A DNA stretch of 64,000 nt from F22 sp963678855 (GTDB lineage Bacteria; Bacteroidota; Bacteroidia; Bacteroidales; Bacteroidaceae), in assembly GCA_963678855.1 (NCBI GenBank), contig OY787448.1, forward strand, positions 2,480,001-2,544,000. The letters run 5' to 3'. This document shows, in pieces, positions 1 through 8,368 of this stretch. The notes under the pieces were generated by a model, which had not been told where the DNA came from, did not search any database, and saw nothing but the letters and a program-made list of their open reading frames with translations. The position numbers were made by a program, and so were the translations under genes. Position 1 is the first letter of the stretch. Each line of letters opens with the position of its first letter.

Positions 1-919
1 GAAAGTACTAATTGCCACAGAAAAGCCATTCGCAGAAGCTGCAATACATGGTATGCACCCAGTGTTTGCCGAGGCAGGCTATGAGATGGTTTTATTGGAG
101 AAATATACTAGTAAAGAGCAACTACTAGAAGAAGTTAAAGATGTCGATGCAATCATTATTCGTAGTGATCAAATAGACGCTGAAGTGATGGATGCAGGTA
201 AAAACTTGAAGGTTATTGTTCGTGCTGGTGCAGGGGTTGATAATGTTGATTTAGATGCAGCAACTTCTCGCAACATATGTGTGATGAACACGCCTGGACA
301 AAATGCAAATGCCGTTGCTGAATTAGTAATGGGACTTCTTGTTTTTGCTAAGCGTAACTATTTCCAACCTAAAGCAGGTGGTGAGCTGAAAGGCCACAAG
401 CTAGGTTTACATGCCTATGGGTACACGGCTAAAAATGTAGCTAGAATTGCCAAAGGATTCGGAATGGAAGTCTATGCTTACGACCCTTTCTGTAGTTTTG
501 AAAGTATTGCTCAAGATGGTGTTGTTCCAGTTAATAGTCGTGAGGAATTGTATAAGACTTGTGAGGTCGTATCTTTACATATCCCTGCCGTTCCTGACAC
601 TATAAAATCGATTAACAAAGAACTATTGGCTACTATGCCTGCTGGAGCAGTATTGATTAATTCAGCTCGTAAAGAGGTTATTGATGAAGAAGGCTTGATT
701 GAATTGATGGAAGAGCGTTCTGATTTTATTTATCTTGCTGATGTTGCGCCAACAACGCATACAAAAATGCAGATCAAGTTCAATGACAGATACTTTGCTA
801 CTCCTAAGAAAATGGGAGCACAGACAGCTGAAGCTAATATTAATGCTGGGATTGCAGCTGCTCAACAAATTGTTGATTTCTTGGAAAATGGAGAAGCACC
901 ATTCCAAGTTAATAAATAA
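1..919 (+). CDS. serA: D-3-phosphoglycerate dehydrogenase, lacking only its start codon
   Basis: Catalyses the first step of phosphorylated serine synthesis (3-phosphoglycerate to 3-phosphohydroxypyruvate with NAD+), in the cytosol. The frame is open from base 2 and base 1 is probably the G of the ATG, so about 306 residues; this is the short form without a C-terminal ACT domain that is common in Bacteroidales. Visible motifs are RAGAGVDNVD (about residues 75-84), NTPGQN (97-102), ARKEVID, and a C-terminal TPKKMGAQTAEAN stretch. Odd: the dinucleotide-binding loop reads YGYTAKN (140-146) where relatives have a glycine-rich GxxG type loop. The DUF1015 gene downstream is its usual partner in this order; serC would be expected just upstream of the window. 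Confidence 0.9.
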   Translation, partial: KVLIATEKPFAEAAIHGMHPVFAEAGYEMVLLEKYTSKEQLLEEVKDVDAIIIRSDQIDAEVMDAGKNLKVIVRAGAGVDNVDLDAATSRNICVMNTPGQNANAVAELVMGLLVFAKRNYFQPKAGGELKGHKLGLHAYGYTAKNVARIAKGFGMEVYAYDPFCSFESIAQDGVVPVNSREELYKTCEVVSLHIPAVPDTIKSINKELLATMPAGAVLINSARKEVIDEEGLIELMEERSDFIYLADVAPTTHTKMQIKFNDRYFATPKKMGAQTAEANINAGIAAAQQIVDFLENGEAPFQVNK

Positions 920-1209
920 ACAAACTTAGTTTGTGTATCTACCGACCAGTTTAGACTGGTCGGTGGAAATCACAATTCTTCTACCTTATATTTGAAAACG
1001 ACGTGAAAGTAGATTATATATCTACTGTAGTACCTAGTTAATGAATGAACTAGGACTCTTTGAAAAAACTATTGTTACCTTAATTTTTACTAGAGAAACC
1101 TTAACTTTCCAATGAAAAAACTGTCCTATTCAATCAGTAAGCTATGTGCTTGCTGATTGAATATAGGGACACCTTTAGTAGTCTAATACCTAACCTAAAA
1201 ACACTTACT
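920..1209 (+). other. serA-DUF1015 spacer with four successive hairpins
   Basis: No gene seen. Four inverted repeats follow one another: ACCGACCAG/CTGGTCGGT (941-949/956-964, perfect 9 bp), AGTAGA/TCTACT (1008-1013/1021-1026), CCTAGTT/AACTAGG (1033-1039/1048-1054), and a long stem of about 20 bp (1123-1142 with 1148-1170, loop TATGT) with one mismatch and a small bulge. None is followed by a clear T-run, so they are not obvious intrinsic terminators. They may be a structured leader for the DUF1015 gene or mRNA-stabilising elements. Confidence 0.6.
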
Positions 1210-2463
1210 ATGGCCCAAATCCGTCCTTTTAAAGGCGTACGTCCGCCTGTACAATGGATTGAGCAAGTTGCCTCTCGTCCATATGATGTACTAAGTTCAA
1301 AAGAAGCTCGTCAAGAAGCTTCAGGCAATCCTATGTCATTGTATCATATAATCAAACCTGAGATAGACTGTGATGAAGGAACAGATCCACATCAACCTAT
1401 GGTTATTGATAAGGCAAGAGCAAATTTCCAAGCTTTTCAAGATAAGGGTTGGCTTGTACAAGATGATAAGCCACATTATTATATATATGCACAAACCATG
1501 AATGGTAAAACCCAGTATGGTTTGGTAGTTGCTGTGTCTGTACAAGACTATCTCGATGGAAATATTAAGAAGCACGAATTGACTCGTCGTGTACATGAAG
1601 AAGACCGCATGAAGCATGTACGTGCCTGTCAAGCTAATATCGAGCCCGTCTTTTTCGCTTATCATGATGATGACGTACTAATTAATTTGCTCGATAAGTA
1701 TGCTCAAACTGAGCCTGTCTATCATTTTGTTGCACCAGATGATGGCTTTGGCCATACGTTCTGGACTATTAGTGATGAGTATGACCTACAGTTGATTACT
1801 GAAAGGTTCTCTAAAATGGACTCATTGTATATAGCCGATGGTCATCACCGCTCAGCTGCAGCTGCCTTAGTTGGCGCAGAAATGGCAAAGAATAATCCAA
1901 ATCACACTGGCGAAGAAGAGTATTATTACTTTATGGCTGTGTGTTTCCCAGAAAGTCAACTCACCATCATTGATTATAATCGTTTAGTAAATCATTTGAA
2001 TGGTCATTCTAATGAGGAGTTCTTAGAGCTTTTGAAGGCTAATTTTGAGATATATCCTCAAGGAAAAGAGACTTACCATCCAGAAGCTCTACATACTTTT
2101 GGCTTGTATTTAGATAGTCAATGGTATAAATTGGTCGCAAAATCGCACACTTACTCCGATAATCACCCTATTGATAGCTTGGATGTTACTGTATCTAGCA
2201 AATATATCCTACATGATATATTAGGTATAGAAGACTTGCGTTCCGACAAGAATATTGATTTTGTTGGTGGAATCCGTGGGTTAGAGACACTATCCCAAAG
2301 AGTGGATAGTGGTGAAATGAAAGTGGCATTAGCATTATATCCAGTAAGCATGAAGCAGTTGATGGATATAGCAGACCAAGGTGAAATTATGCCGCCTAAA
2401 ACCACATGGTTTGAACCAAAATTGCGTTCCGGACTTGTTATTCATAAACTAGAGAGAGAGTAG
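1210..2463 (+). CDS. DUF1015 family protein (serine-locus associated)
   Basis: About 417 residues of the DUF1015 (PF06245) family; biochemical role not established to my knowledge. The start at 1210 (MAQIRPFKGVRPP) was chosen because family members begin with this I-x-PFKG-type sequence; an upstream ATG at 1144 lies inside the long hairpin and adds an unconvincing extension. The family signature IADGHHRSAAA sits at about residues 207-217 and the N-terminal RPYDVLSSKEA motif is present. It follows serA, an arrangement repeated in Bacteroidales, suggesting a link to serine metabolism. A strong terminator closes the unit at 2491-2525. Confidence 0.85.
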   Translation: MAQIRPFKGVRPPVQWIEQVASRPYDVLSSKEARQEASGNPMSLYHIIKPEIDCDEGTDPHQPMVIDKARANFQAFQDKGWLVQDDKPHYYIYAQTMNGKTQYGLVVAVSVQDYLDGNIKKHELTRRVHEEDRMKHVRACQANIEPVFFAYHDDDVLINLLDKYAQTEPVYHFVAPDDGFGHTFWTISDEYDLQLITERFSKMDSLYIADGHHRSAAAALVGAEMAKNNPNHTGEEEYYYFMAVCFPESQLTIIDYNRLVNHLNGHSNEEFLELLKANFEIYPQGKETYHPEALHTFGLYLDSQWYKLVAKSHTYSDNHPIDSLDVTVSSKYILHDILGIEDLRSDKNIDFVGGIRGLETLSQRVDSGEMKVALALYPVSMKQLMDIADQGEIMPPKTTWFEPKLRSGLVIHKLERE

Positions 2464-2490
2464 AGAACGACTTTTTAAGAGAGTCGTATG

Positions 2491-2525
2491 AATGAGGCAG
2501 CCAGAGATTGGTTGCCTCATTTTTT
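2491..2525 (+). terminator. Intrinsic terminator after DUF1015 gene
   Basis: A 12-bp stem (2491-2502 with 2510-2521, one imperfect pair, loop AGAGATT) runs directly into five Ts. It sits 28 bp past the DUF1015 stop codon. Confidence 0.85.
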
Positions 2526-2611
2526 ATGCAGTAAAACACAAGAAATATAACAAAGAAGCACCTGTTTGCGATTTTTGTGCCGATTCTTATGGTCATCCAT
2601 ATTGCTGTGTG

Positions 2612-2619
2612 TATCTTTG
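2612..2619 (+). promoter_or_regulatory. Bacteroidota -7 box for the yigZ unit
   Basis: TATCTTTG matches the TAnnTTTG consensus. It lies about 108 bp before the ATG of the YigZ-family gene and after the previous terminator, so it probably drives yigZ and the HpaII-like gene. No clear -33 TTTG is seen. Confidence 0.5.
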
Positions 2620-2727
2620 CAAGAACAAATTAAGTGGAGGCTCTAGATGACAAGGCAACTGTTGAGTTTGAACTAAGCGTTTGATAGACAGCACGCATTA
2701 GCCCCTAAATTAGCAAAAAGAACGATT

Positions 2728-3354
2728 ATGTCTATACATACAGATCCTAATATTAACGATACATTTCATACTATCCAAGCTTCTACAGAAGCTACATTTA
2801 CAGAGAAACGCAGTAAGTTTATAGCCTACGCATATCCTGTGAAGTCGGTAGAGGAGATTAAGGAGCATCTTGCAGTTTTGCAGAAGAAATATTATGATGC
2901 TCGCCATATATGTTATGCTTATATGTTAGGACATGAGCGAGAAGAATTTCGAGCCAACGATAATGGAGAACCATCAGGTACGGCAGGTAAGCCTATATTA
3001 GGACAAATCAACTCGCGCGAACTGACCGATGTGTTTGTGGCAGTGATACGCTATTTCGGAGGAATTAAGCTAGGGACTGGTGGTTTGATTGTAGCTTATA
3101 GAGAGGCTGCTTCTATGGCTTTGGATGAAGCCGAAATCATGACTTGTACAGTGGATGAAGAATTGACTGTGAAATATGAATATCCCTTGATGAATGAAGT
3201 GATGCGCGTTGTCAAGGAAGAAGAACCAAGTGTTGTCACTCAACAATTTGAAATGGATTGCTGTTTGACGCTAAGTACTCGAGCAGCTGCTATGCCTCAT
3301 TTACGTCAGCGTATGGAGGATATCCATGGAGTGACTATTGTAGAAGAAGATTAA
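2728..3354 (+). CDS. yigZ: YigZ/IMPACT family protein
   Basis: A 208-residue cytosolic protein of the YigZ/IMPACT (UPF0029) family, whose eukaryotic members modulate the eIF2-alpha kinase GCN2; bacterial function is unclear. The N-terminal domain carries RSKFIAYAYPV (about 29-39) and DARHICYAYMLG, followed by the signature DNGEPSGTAGKPILG (about 76-90) and RYFGGIKLGTGGL (about 111-123). A C-terminal DUF1949-like ferredoxin-type domain is probable. Length matches the family. The HpaII-like gene starts 18 bp after its stop, so the two look co-transcribed. Confidence 0.9.
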   Translation: MSIHTDPNINDTFHTIQASTEATFTEKRSKFIAYAYPVKSVEEIKEHLAVLQKKYYDARHICYAYMLGHEREEFRANDNGEPSGTAGKPILGQINSRELTDVFVAVIRYFGGIKLGTGGLIVAYREAASMALDEAEIMTCTVDEELTVKYEYPLMNEVMRVVKEEEPSVVTQQFEMDCCLTLSTRAAAMPHLRQRMEDIHGVTIVEED

Positions 3355-3372
3355 AAAACAAATTATATATTT

Positions 3373-4497
3373 ATGACGTTTATCGCCAACAAACGTGCAT
3401 GGAGTGAAGTGTACACTTTATTGCATACCCTTCATCTAGGAACTGTTCAAGTAGGGCAAGCTACGACACCTAGTAAGAAGTCGAAAAAAGAAAAACAAGA
3501 TACACAGCCAGTGGAAACATTGCCTGTGGTAGAAATCATGCGTATAGAGCACGATGGCCCTCGCATATACACTATTGACGGAGATGAAGTACGTGTCGAA
3601 GGAGAAGATTCAAATAAGACATATCCTACAGTTTCTAGAGAAGTGTGTGGAGAAATGGCACAGCTGATTATTTCAGCTATGCGTGATAGTAAAGAATACG
3701 AAGTAGAATCTCCAGAAGCAGTTGAAGCATTTCTAGACGACATACAATTATTTGATTTAGAAGCGCAGACAGAAGATCGTACTGATATGCATATCCGTTT
3801 GTATCATCCTTCAGCACCTAGTCGTGGTGTAGTAGTACGTTCGCGTCTTACACAGATGAACCCACTGTTAGATGGAGGGCGTACAGCTAATTTGAAATTT
3901 CAACAGCAAGGGATTAAGTTTGCATCTCCTACGGTATCTAAAGTCAATGCTTTAGAAAGTGCATACACTGTGGCAGACCGTATGTTGCTTATCGAGCGTC
4001 TTGGTGGTATCCTTAAGTATCATGATGTACATGACAAAGTGTTCCGTAGTAACTTACATATGATTGATTTGCATTTTCCACGTGTCCTTGCAGAGATGCT
4101 GCGTATCATGCATCTAGATGGCATTGTGAAAATCAATGAGTTAGTTGATATCATTAAAGAGATTAACCCTCTGAAGGTTAAGGATGAGCTTATCCATAAA
4201 CATTACTATTATGAGCATAAAATGAAGCAATTCTTGCTTACTTTGTTTTTGGGAATGCGACCTGCTAAAGTGTATACTGGCCAAGATTCAGCTGTTCATG
4301 GTATGTTGTTAGTACAAGGAGATGGCAGCATTGCTTATTTGAGTATGGATGACCGCGAAGTTTTGCGTGATTTCTTGTATCACAACAGCCGATTTGAAAT
4401 GGGGGACCTGCATAAAGATCACTATGGAGAATTGGAGAGAGAAAACGGGGTGTATTATTTCCGTTTGAATGCCAAGATTGGATTGACAAAACGTTAA
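3373..4497 (+). CDS. HpaII-family restriction endonuclease homologue, active site apparently altered
   Basis: A 374-residue protein whose ends fit the HpaII endonuclease family (PF09561): the N-terminal NKRAWSEVYTLL motif and a C-terminal half containing YYYEHKMKQFLLTLFLGMRP and FRLNAKIG. The family cuts CCGG in type II systems. From memory, members carry a GFSIKSxLG-like strand supplying the catalytic lysine; here the aligned strand reads GVVVRSRLT (residues 152-160), with Arg156 where Lys is expected. Residues 26-70 hold a charged insertion rich in Lys and Glu. No cytosine methyltransferase lies anywhere in the window, and the gene sits in a housekeeping run behind yigZ. It could be a domesticated or inactive relative rather than a working restriction enzyme. 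Confidence 0.72.
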   Translation: MTFIANKRAWSEVYTLLHTLHLGTVQVGQATTPSKKSKKEKQDTQPVETLPVVEIMRIEHDGPRIYTIDGDEVRVEGEDSNKTYPTVSREVCGEMAQLIISAMRDSKEYEVESPEAVEAFLDDIQLFDLEAQTEDRTDMHIRLYHPSAPSRGVVVRSRLTQMNPLLDGGRTANLKFQQQGIKFASPTVSKVNALESAYTVADRMLLIERLGGILKYHDVHDKVFRSNLHMIDLHFPRVLAEMLRIMHLDGIVKINELVDIIKEINPLKVKDELIHKHYYYEHKMKQFLLTLFLGMRPAKVYTGQDSAVHGMLLVQGDGSIAYLSMDDREVLRDFLYHNSRFEMGDLHKDHYGELERENGVYYFRLNAKIGLTKR

Positions 4498-4503
4498 TTT
4501 CTT

Positions 4504-4541
4504 AACTAGAGTATAGAAAGTATCTATCCTATAGTCTAGTT
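4504..4541 (+). terminator. Possible weak terminator hairpin after HpaII-like gene
   Basis: AACTAGA (4504-4510) pairs with TCTAGTT (4535-4541), and GTATAG with CTATAG inside. The following T-run is short (TTTTAG). It is 7 bp after the stop codon. Confidence 0.45.
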
Positions 4542-4564
4542 TTAGATTAAAAATGCTATATTAG

Positions 4565-4599
4565 GGGAGAAATGGTTATGAAAACCGTTTCTCCCTTTT
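4565..4599 (+). terminator. Strong terminator-like hairpin just upstream of phoH
   Basis: GGGAGAAA (4565-4572) pairs perfectly with TTTCTCCC (4588-4595), and GGTT with AACC inside, leaving a 5-nt loop; TTTTA follows. It lies only 25 bp before the PhoH ATG, so it either stops read-through from the yigZ unit or acts as an attenuator in the phoH leader. Confidence 0.7.
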
Positions 4600-4624
4600 A
4601 TATACTACTAAAACACATCGCACT

Positions 4625-5956
4625 ATGGGAAAAAAGAAGAATTTTGTGTTGGATACTAACGTCATCTTACACGACTACAATTGTTTGCAGAATTTCGAGG
4701 AAAATGATGTCTATCTTCCTATTGTCTTACTTGAAGAGTTGGATCACTTTAAGAAAGGAAATGAGCAGATAAATTTCAATGCACGTGCTTTCTTGCGTGT
4801 CCTAGATGAAATATCTGTACAAAATGACTCGGTATTTACCGAAGGTGTACCATTGGGTGAGGGCTTAGGGAAGCTTTACATCGTAGCGGGTCGTATCTTA
4901 TCAGAACGAGTAGGCGACTCTTTCCCAGAGCACAAAGCCGATCATCAGTTTTTGTCAGTAACAGAGCATCTTCAAGATAGTTTCCCAGATATACAAGTTA
5001 TTTTGGTGACTAAGGATGTGAATCTTCGCATGAAGGCTCGTTCGCTGGGTTTGATGGCAGAAGATTACAACAATGATAAAGTGTCTGATGTTTCGCTGTT
5101 TGAAAAGACTAATGCTACTATTGAGAATATTGATCCTGATTTGATAGACCGTATTTATTCTCATGATTTTGGAGTAGATGCAGAAGAGGTGATGGAGATT
5201 CAGGCAATTTTTCCAAATGAATGTTTCGTGCTGAAAAGCGATCGTAATAGTGTACTTGCTCGTTATAATCCATTTACACACAAGGTCGTTCGTGTTAAGA
5301 AAGGGAAGCATTTTGGTATTGAGCCGCGAAATGCAGAACAAAGTTTTGCTTTTGAATTGCTTACAGATCCTGAGGTGAAGCTTGTAGCAATTACAGGTAT
5401 GGCTGGTACAGGTAAAACATTGCTGGCGCTTGCGGCTGCCTTGGAAACCTCTTTAGAATACAAGCAGATTCTGTTGGCTCGTCCTATTGTAGCATTATCC
5501 AATAAGGAAATTGGTTTTTTGCCAGGAACTGCCGAGGATAAAGTGAAGCCTTACATGCAGCCTTTATTTGACAATTTAAATGTTATCAAACATCAATTCT
5601 CTCCAACATCAAATGATTTGAAGAGATTGGAAGAAATGCAGAAGAGTGACCAGTTAGTTATAGAGGCACTTGCTTTTATTAGAGGACGCAGTTTGACCGA
5701 AACCTATTGTATCATTGACGAGGCGCAGAACTTAACTCCACATGAAGTTAAGACTATTATTACTCGTGCTGGTGAGGGTACAAAGATGATCTTTACAGGT
5801 GATATTCAGCAGATTGATACACCTTATCTTGATCATGAATCTAATGGGCTTGTCTATATGATTGACCGGATGAAAAACCAATCTATTTTTGGACATGTCA
5901 ACCTGGTGAAAGGGGAGCGAAGTGAACTTAGTGAATTAGCTAGCAACTTGTTGTAA
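4625..5956 (+). CDS. phoH2: PhoH family protein, PIN domain plus ATPase
   Basis: A 443-residue fusion of an N-terminal PIN ribonuclease-like domain (DTNVILHD at residues 9-16, with LEELD further on) and a C-terminal PhoH ATPase/helicase-like domain. Walker A is GMAGTGKT (258-265) and Walker B is IIDEAQN (363-369); FTGDIQQID follows. Members of this PhoH2 architecture have been described as ATP-dependent RNA unwinding and cutting enzymes. The start at 4625 (MGKKKNFVLDTN) gives the usual length. It stands alone between two terminators. Confidence 0.9.
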   Translation: MGKKKNFVLDTNVILHDYNCLQNFEENDVYLPIVLLEELDHFKKGNEQINFNARAFLRVLDEISVQNDSVFTEGVPLGEGLGKLYIVAGRILSERVGDSFPEHKADHQFLSVTEHLQDSFPDIQVILVTKDVNLRMKARSLGLMAEDYNNDKVSDVSLFEKTNATIENIDPDLIDRIYSHDFGVDAEEVMEIQAIFPNECFVLKSDRNSVLARYNPFTHKVVRVKKGKHFGIEPRNAEQSFAFELLTDPEVKLVAITGMAGTGKTLLALAAALETSLEYKQILLARPIVALSNKEIGFLPGTAEDKVKPYMQPLFDNLNVIKHQFSPTSNDLKRLEEMQKSDQLVIEALAFIRGRSLTETYCIIDEAQNLTPHEVKTIITRAGEGTKMIFTGDIQQIDTPYLDHESNGLVYMIDRMKNQSIFGHVNLVKGERSELSELASNLL

Positions 5957-5986
5957 GGCAATGAATCTTTATAATAATGTTTGAAG

Positions 5987-6027
5987 ACAGAGCACTCCTC
6001 GTAAAGACGAGTGTTCTGTTCTCTTTT
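5987..6027 (+). terminator. Intrinsic terminator after phoH
   Basis: ACAGAGCACT...CGT pairs with ACGAGTGTTCTGT (about 5987-6002 with 6007-6019, with a small bulge), followed by TCTCTTTT. It lies 30 bp past the phoH stop. Confidence 0.7.
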
Positions 6028-6050
6028 ATATATGTCGTTAGTCCTTATCT

Positions 6051-6082
6051 CTTGTGTTTCTCCATAAAAACATGTACTTTTG
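6051..6082 (+). promoter_or_regulatory. Promoter for folC
   Basis: TACTTTTG (6075-6082) fits the TAnnTTTG -7 box, with CTTG at 6051-6054 as a -33 element about 20 bp upstream. The folC ATG is 52 bp downstream. Confidence 0.6.
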
Positions 6083-6134
6083 TATCTTCAATATGTGCTC
6101 TGATTTTCTGAGTACTTCATCAATATAATAGACT

Positions 6135-7445
6135 ATGAACAAATCTGACGACAAACGTCTTCAAGAGATGTACGAAGCAACTCTCGAAAAACTATATTCA
6201 GCTACTCCTGCTTTTCAAAAAGTAGGGGCTGCAGCATATAAACCTGGCTTGGATACAATGATTGCCCTTGATAGTATGTTGGGACATCCTCATAAAGCAT
6301 ATAAAACCATTCACGTAGGCGGTACCAATGGTAAAGGAAGCGTGTCTCATGCGTTAGCTTCTGTATTGCAAGCGGCAGGATATAAAGTAGGCTTGTACAC
6401 TTCACCACATTTGTTGGATTTTAGCGAACGTGTACGTGTGAATGGTCAGCCAATCAGCAAGGAATTTGTGGTTGATTTCGTGAAAGAGATGGAACCTACT
6501 ATTTTGAGAGATGGCTCAGAAGATGCTTTGTCACCTTCTTTTTTTGAAATAACGACGGCAATGGCTTTTCAGTATTTTGCCAAGTCTCAGGTTGATGTGG
6601 CAGTTATAGAAGTTGGTTTAGGTGGTCGTTTAGATTGCACCAATATTATTGCACCTGAATTGTCTATTTTGACGAATGTAAGTTCGGACCATACTGCACA
6701 GCTGGGTGAAACCTTAGAAGAAATCGCTTCCGAAAAAGCTGGTATAATTAAGAAAGATGTACCAGTAATCGTAAGTGAGCACCAAGATGTATTAATCGAT
6801 GCAGTATTAGATAAAATAAAGTCCATAGATGGTAATCCTTCTGATCTATATATAGCTGCTGATAATATCAAACGTTTTCCTTTTGAAACAGATTTACGTG
6901 GTGCAAAGCAAGAGCTCAATATGAAGGCAGTGATTCAAGCCATAGTGATTTTGCAGAAGAAAGGATTTCGATTTACGGACGTGGCTGTACGTTCAGGTTT
7001 TGGGAATATAAAGGAACACACTGGACTTTTGGGGCGTTGGCAACAACTTGCAGCTAATCCACGTGTATTTTGCGATACTGCACATAACAAGGCAAGTGTC
7101 GAGGCGTTATTGGAGACAATAAGCCAGCAGAAGTATCAACGCCTTTCTTTGGTATTTGGCTTTGTCAATGACAAGGATGTTGAGAGTGTATTGACGCTTC
7201 TACCACGTCCTGGACGACGCGTAAGCTATACATTAACTCAGCCATCAAGTGAACGTGCATTGCCTGCTTCAACTTTGCAAGTATACTGTTATCAACTAAT
7301 GAGACCTGCAGCTGTGTATCCTACTGTGGCTGAAGCTTTCGAACAAGCATATGATCAGTGTGGTACAGATGATTTGCTTGTTGTATTTGGTAGTAATTTT
7401 GTCGTGGCTGATTTGTTGGAATATTTCGAACAAACAAAAGATTAG
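6135..7445 (+). CDS. folC: Bifunctional dihydrofolate/folylpolyglutamate synthase
   Basis: A 436-residue cytosolic Mur-ligase-like enzyme that adds glutamate to dihydropteroate and to folates. The P-loop GGTNGKGSVSHAL is at about residues 62-74. Next come LYTSPHLLDFSERVRVNG, the EVGLGGRLDCTN loop and DHTAQLGETLEEIASEKAGI, all diagnostic for FolC. The C-terminal domain has CDTAHNKASV, matching the conserved DGAHN-type site. Length is normal. It has its own promoter and is followed by a spacer carrying the rlmB promoter. Confidence 0.95.
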   Translation: MNKSDDKRLQEMYEATLEKLYSATPAFQKVGAAAYKPGLDTMIALDSMLGHPHKAYKTIHVGGTNGKGSVSHALASVLQAAGYKVGLYTSPHLLDFSERVRVNGQPISKEFVVDFVKEMEPTILRDGSEDALSPSFFEITTAMAFQYFAKSQVDVAVIEVGLGGRLDCTNIIAPELSILTNVSSDHTAQLGETLEEIASEKAGIIKKDVPVIVSEHQDVLIDAVLDKIKSIDGNPSDLYIAADNIKRFPFETDLRGAKQELNMKAVIQAIVILQKKGFRFTDVAVRSGFGNIKEHTGLLGRWQQLAANPRVFCDTAHNKASVEALLETISQQKYQRLSLVFGFVNDKDVESVLTLLPRPGRRVSYTLTQPSSERALPASTLQVYCYQLMRPAAVYPTVAEAFEQAYDQCGTDDLLVVFGSNFVVADLLEYFEQTKD

Positions 7446-7505
7446 CTCAAAGTATAATTCGAGGTTAAAAGTGACCATTAGGTCGCGTATCCCATAAAAA
7501 GTCTC

Positions 7506-7513
7506 TATCTTTG
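7506..7513 (+). promoter_or_regulatory. -7 box for rlmB, embedded in a hairpin
   Basis: TATCTTTG matches TAnnTTTG and lies 54 bp before the rlmB ATG. The same bases are part of an imperfect hairpin (GTCTCTATC at 7501-7509 pairing with GATAGAGGC near 7526-7534, with GTCC/GGAC inside), which may also serve as a weak folC terminator. Confidence 0.5.
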
Positions 7514-7566
7514 TCCGCTGGACTGGATAGAGGCTTGTGTTATTTATGCATTTTAGCTGAATTTGG

Positions 7567-8361
7567 ATGGTCTACATGAAGAAAGAAGAAGTAAAAATAA
7601 AAAGATATACAGTGGAAAAAAATGAAATGATATTCGGTGTTCGCGCCGTCTTAGAAGCTTTAGAAGCTGGCAAGGAAATTGATAAAATTCTTGTGAAGCG
7701 TGATCTACAAAGTGACTTGTCTAAAGAATTGTTTGCTGCCCTAAAAGGCCATATGATTCCTGTACAACGTGTTCCTGTAGAGCGTATCAATCGTATTACA
7801 CGTAAGAATCACCAAGGAGTTATCGCTTATATTTCACAAGTGACTTATCACAAAATCGAACAAGTAGTACCTTTCTTGTATGAACAAGGTAAGACACCAC
7901 TAGTTGTTATGCTTGATGGACTTACAGATGTGCGCAATTTTGGTGCTATCGGTCGTACTTGTGAATGTGCTGGTGTAGATGCTGTAATCATCCCACAGCG
8001 CAACAGTGTGAGTGTCAATGCCGATGCAGTAAAGACTTCTGCTGGCGCTTTGTTGAAATTGCCAGTTTGTAAGGAGCGCAATCTGACCGAAGCTCTTAAG
8101 TTTTTGAAGGATAGTGGATTTCATATTGTAGCTGCTACAGAAAAAGGTGATTATGATTATACAGAAGGCGATTTGACAAAGCCTACTTGTATCGTTATGG
8201 GTGCCGAAGATAGAGGAGTGCACTATGACCACCTTGCACTATGCGACGAGTGGCTCAAAATTCCTATGGCAGGAACTATTGAAAGTTTGAATGTATCTGT
8301 TGCTGCAGGAGTCTTGATTTATGAAGCCCTGCGTCAGCGTAATGCTGGAAAGGGGGAGTAA
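7567..8361 (+). CDS. rlmB: TrmH-family 23S rRNA 2'-O-ribose methyltransferase
   Basis: A SPOUT-fold enzyme, most like RlmB, which methylates the 2'-OH of 23S rRNA G2251 (E. coli numbering). The N-terminal L30e-like substrate domain includes IFGVRAVLEALEAGKEID. The SPOUT knot shows all three motifs: LDGLTDVRNFGAIGRTCEC, CIVMGAEDRGVH and ESLNVSVAAGVLIYEALRQR at the C-terminus. Up to 264 residues; an internal ATG at 7576 (MKKEE) or 7627 (MIFGVRA) could be the true start, and the first residues are not conserved. The MBL-fold gene begins 7 bp after the stop, so they form a pair. Confidence 0.88.
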   Translation: MVYMKKEEVKIKRYTVEKNEMIFGVRAVLEALEAGKEIDKILVKRDLQSDLSKELFAALKGHMIPVQRVPVERINRITRKNHQGVIAYISQVTYHKIEQVVPFLYEQGKTPLVVMLDGLTDVRNFGAIGRTCECAGVDAVIIPQRNSVSVNADAVKTSAGALLKLPVCKERNLTEALKFLKDSGFHIVAATEKGDYDYTEGDLTKPTCIVMGAEDRGVHYDHLALCDEWLKIPMAGTIESLNVSVAAGVLIYEALRQRNAGKGE

Positions 8362-8368
8362 ATTTTAG

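Noticed and set aside
1144..1209. Earlier ATG for the DUF1015 protein
   Set aside because: It lies within the long hairpin and gives an extension not expected in the family; MAQIRPFKG at 1210 is the characteristic start.
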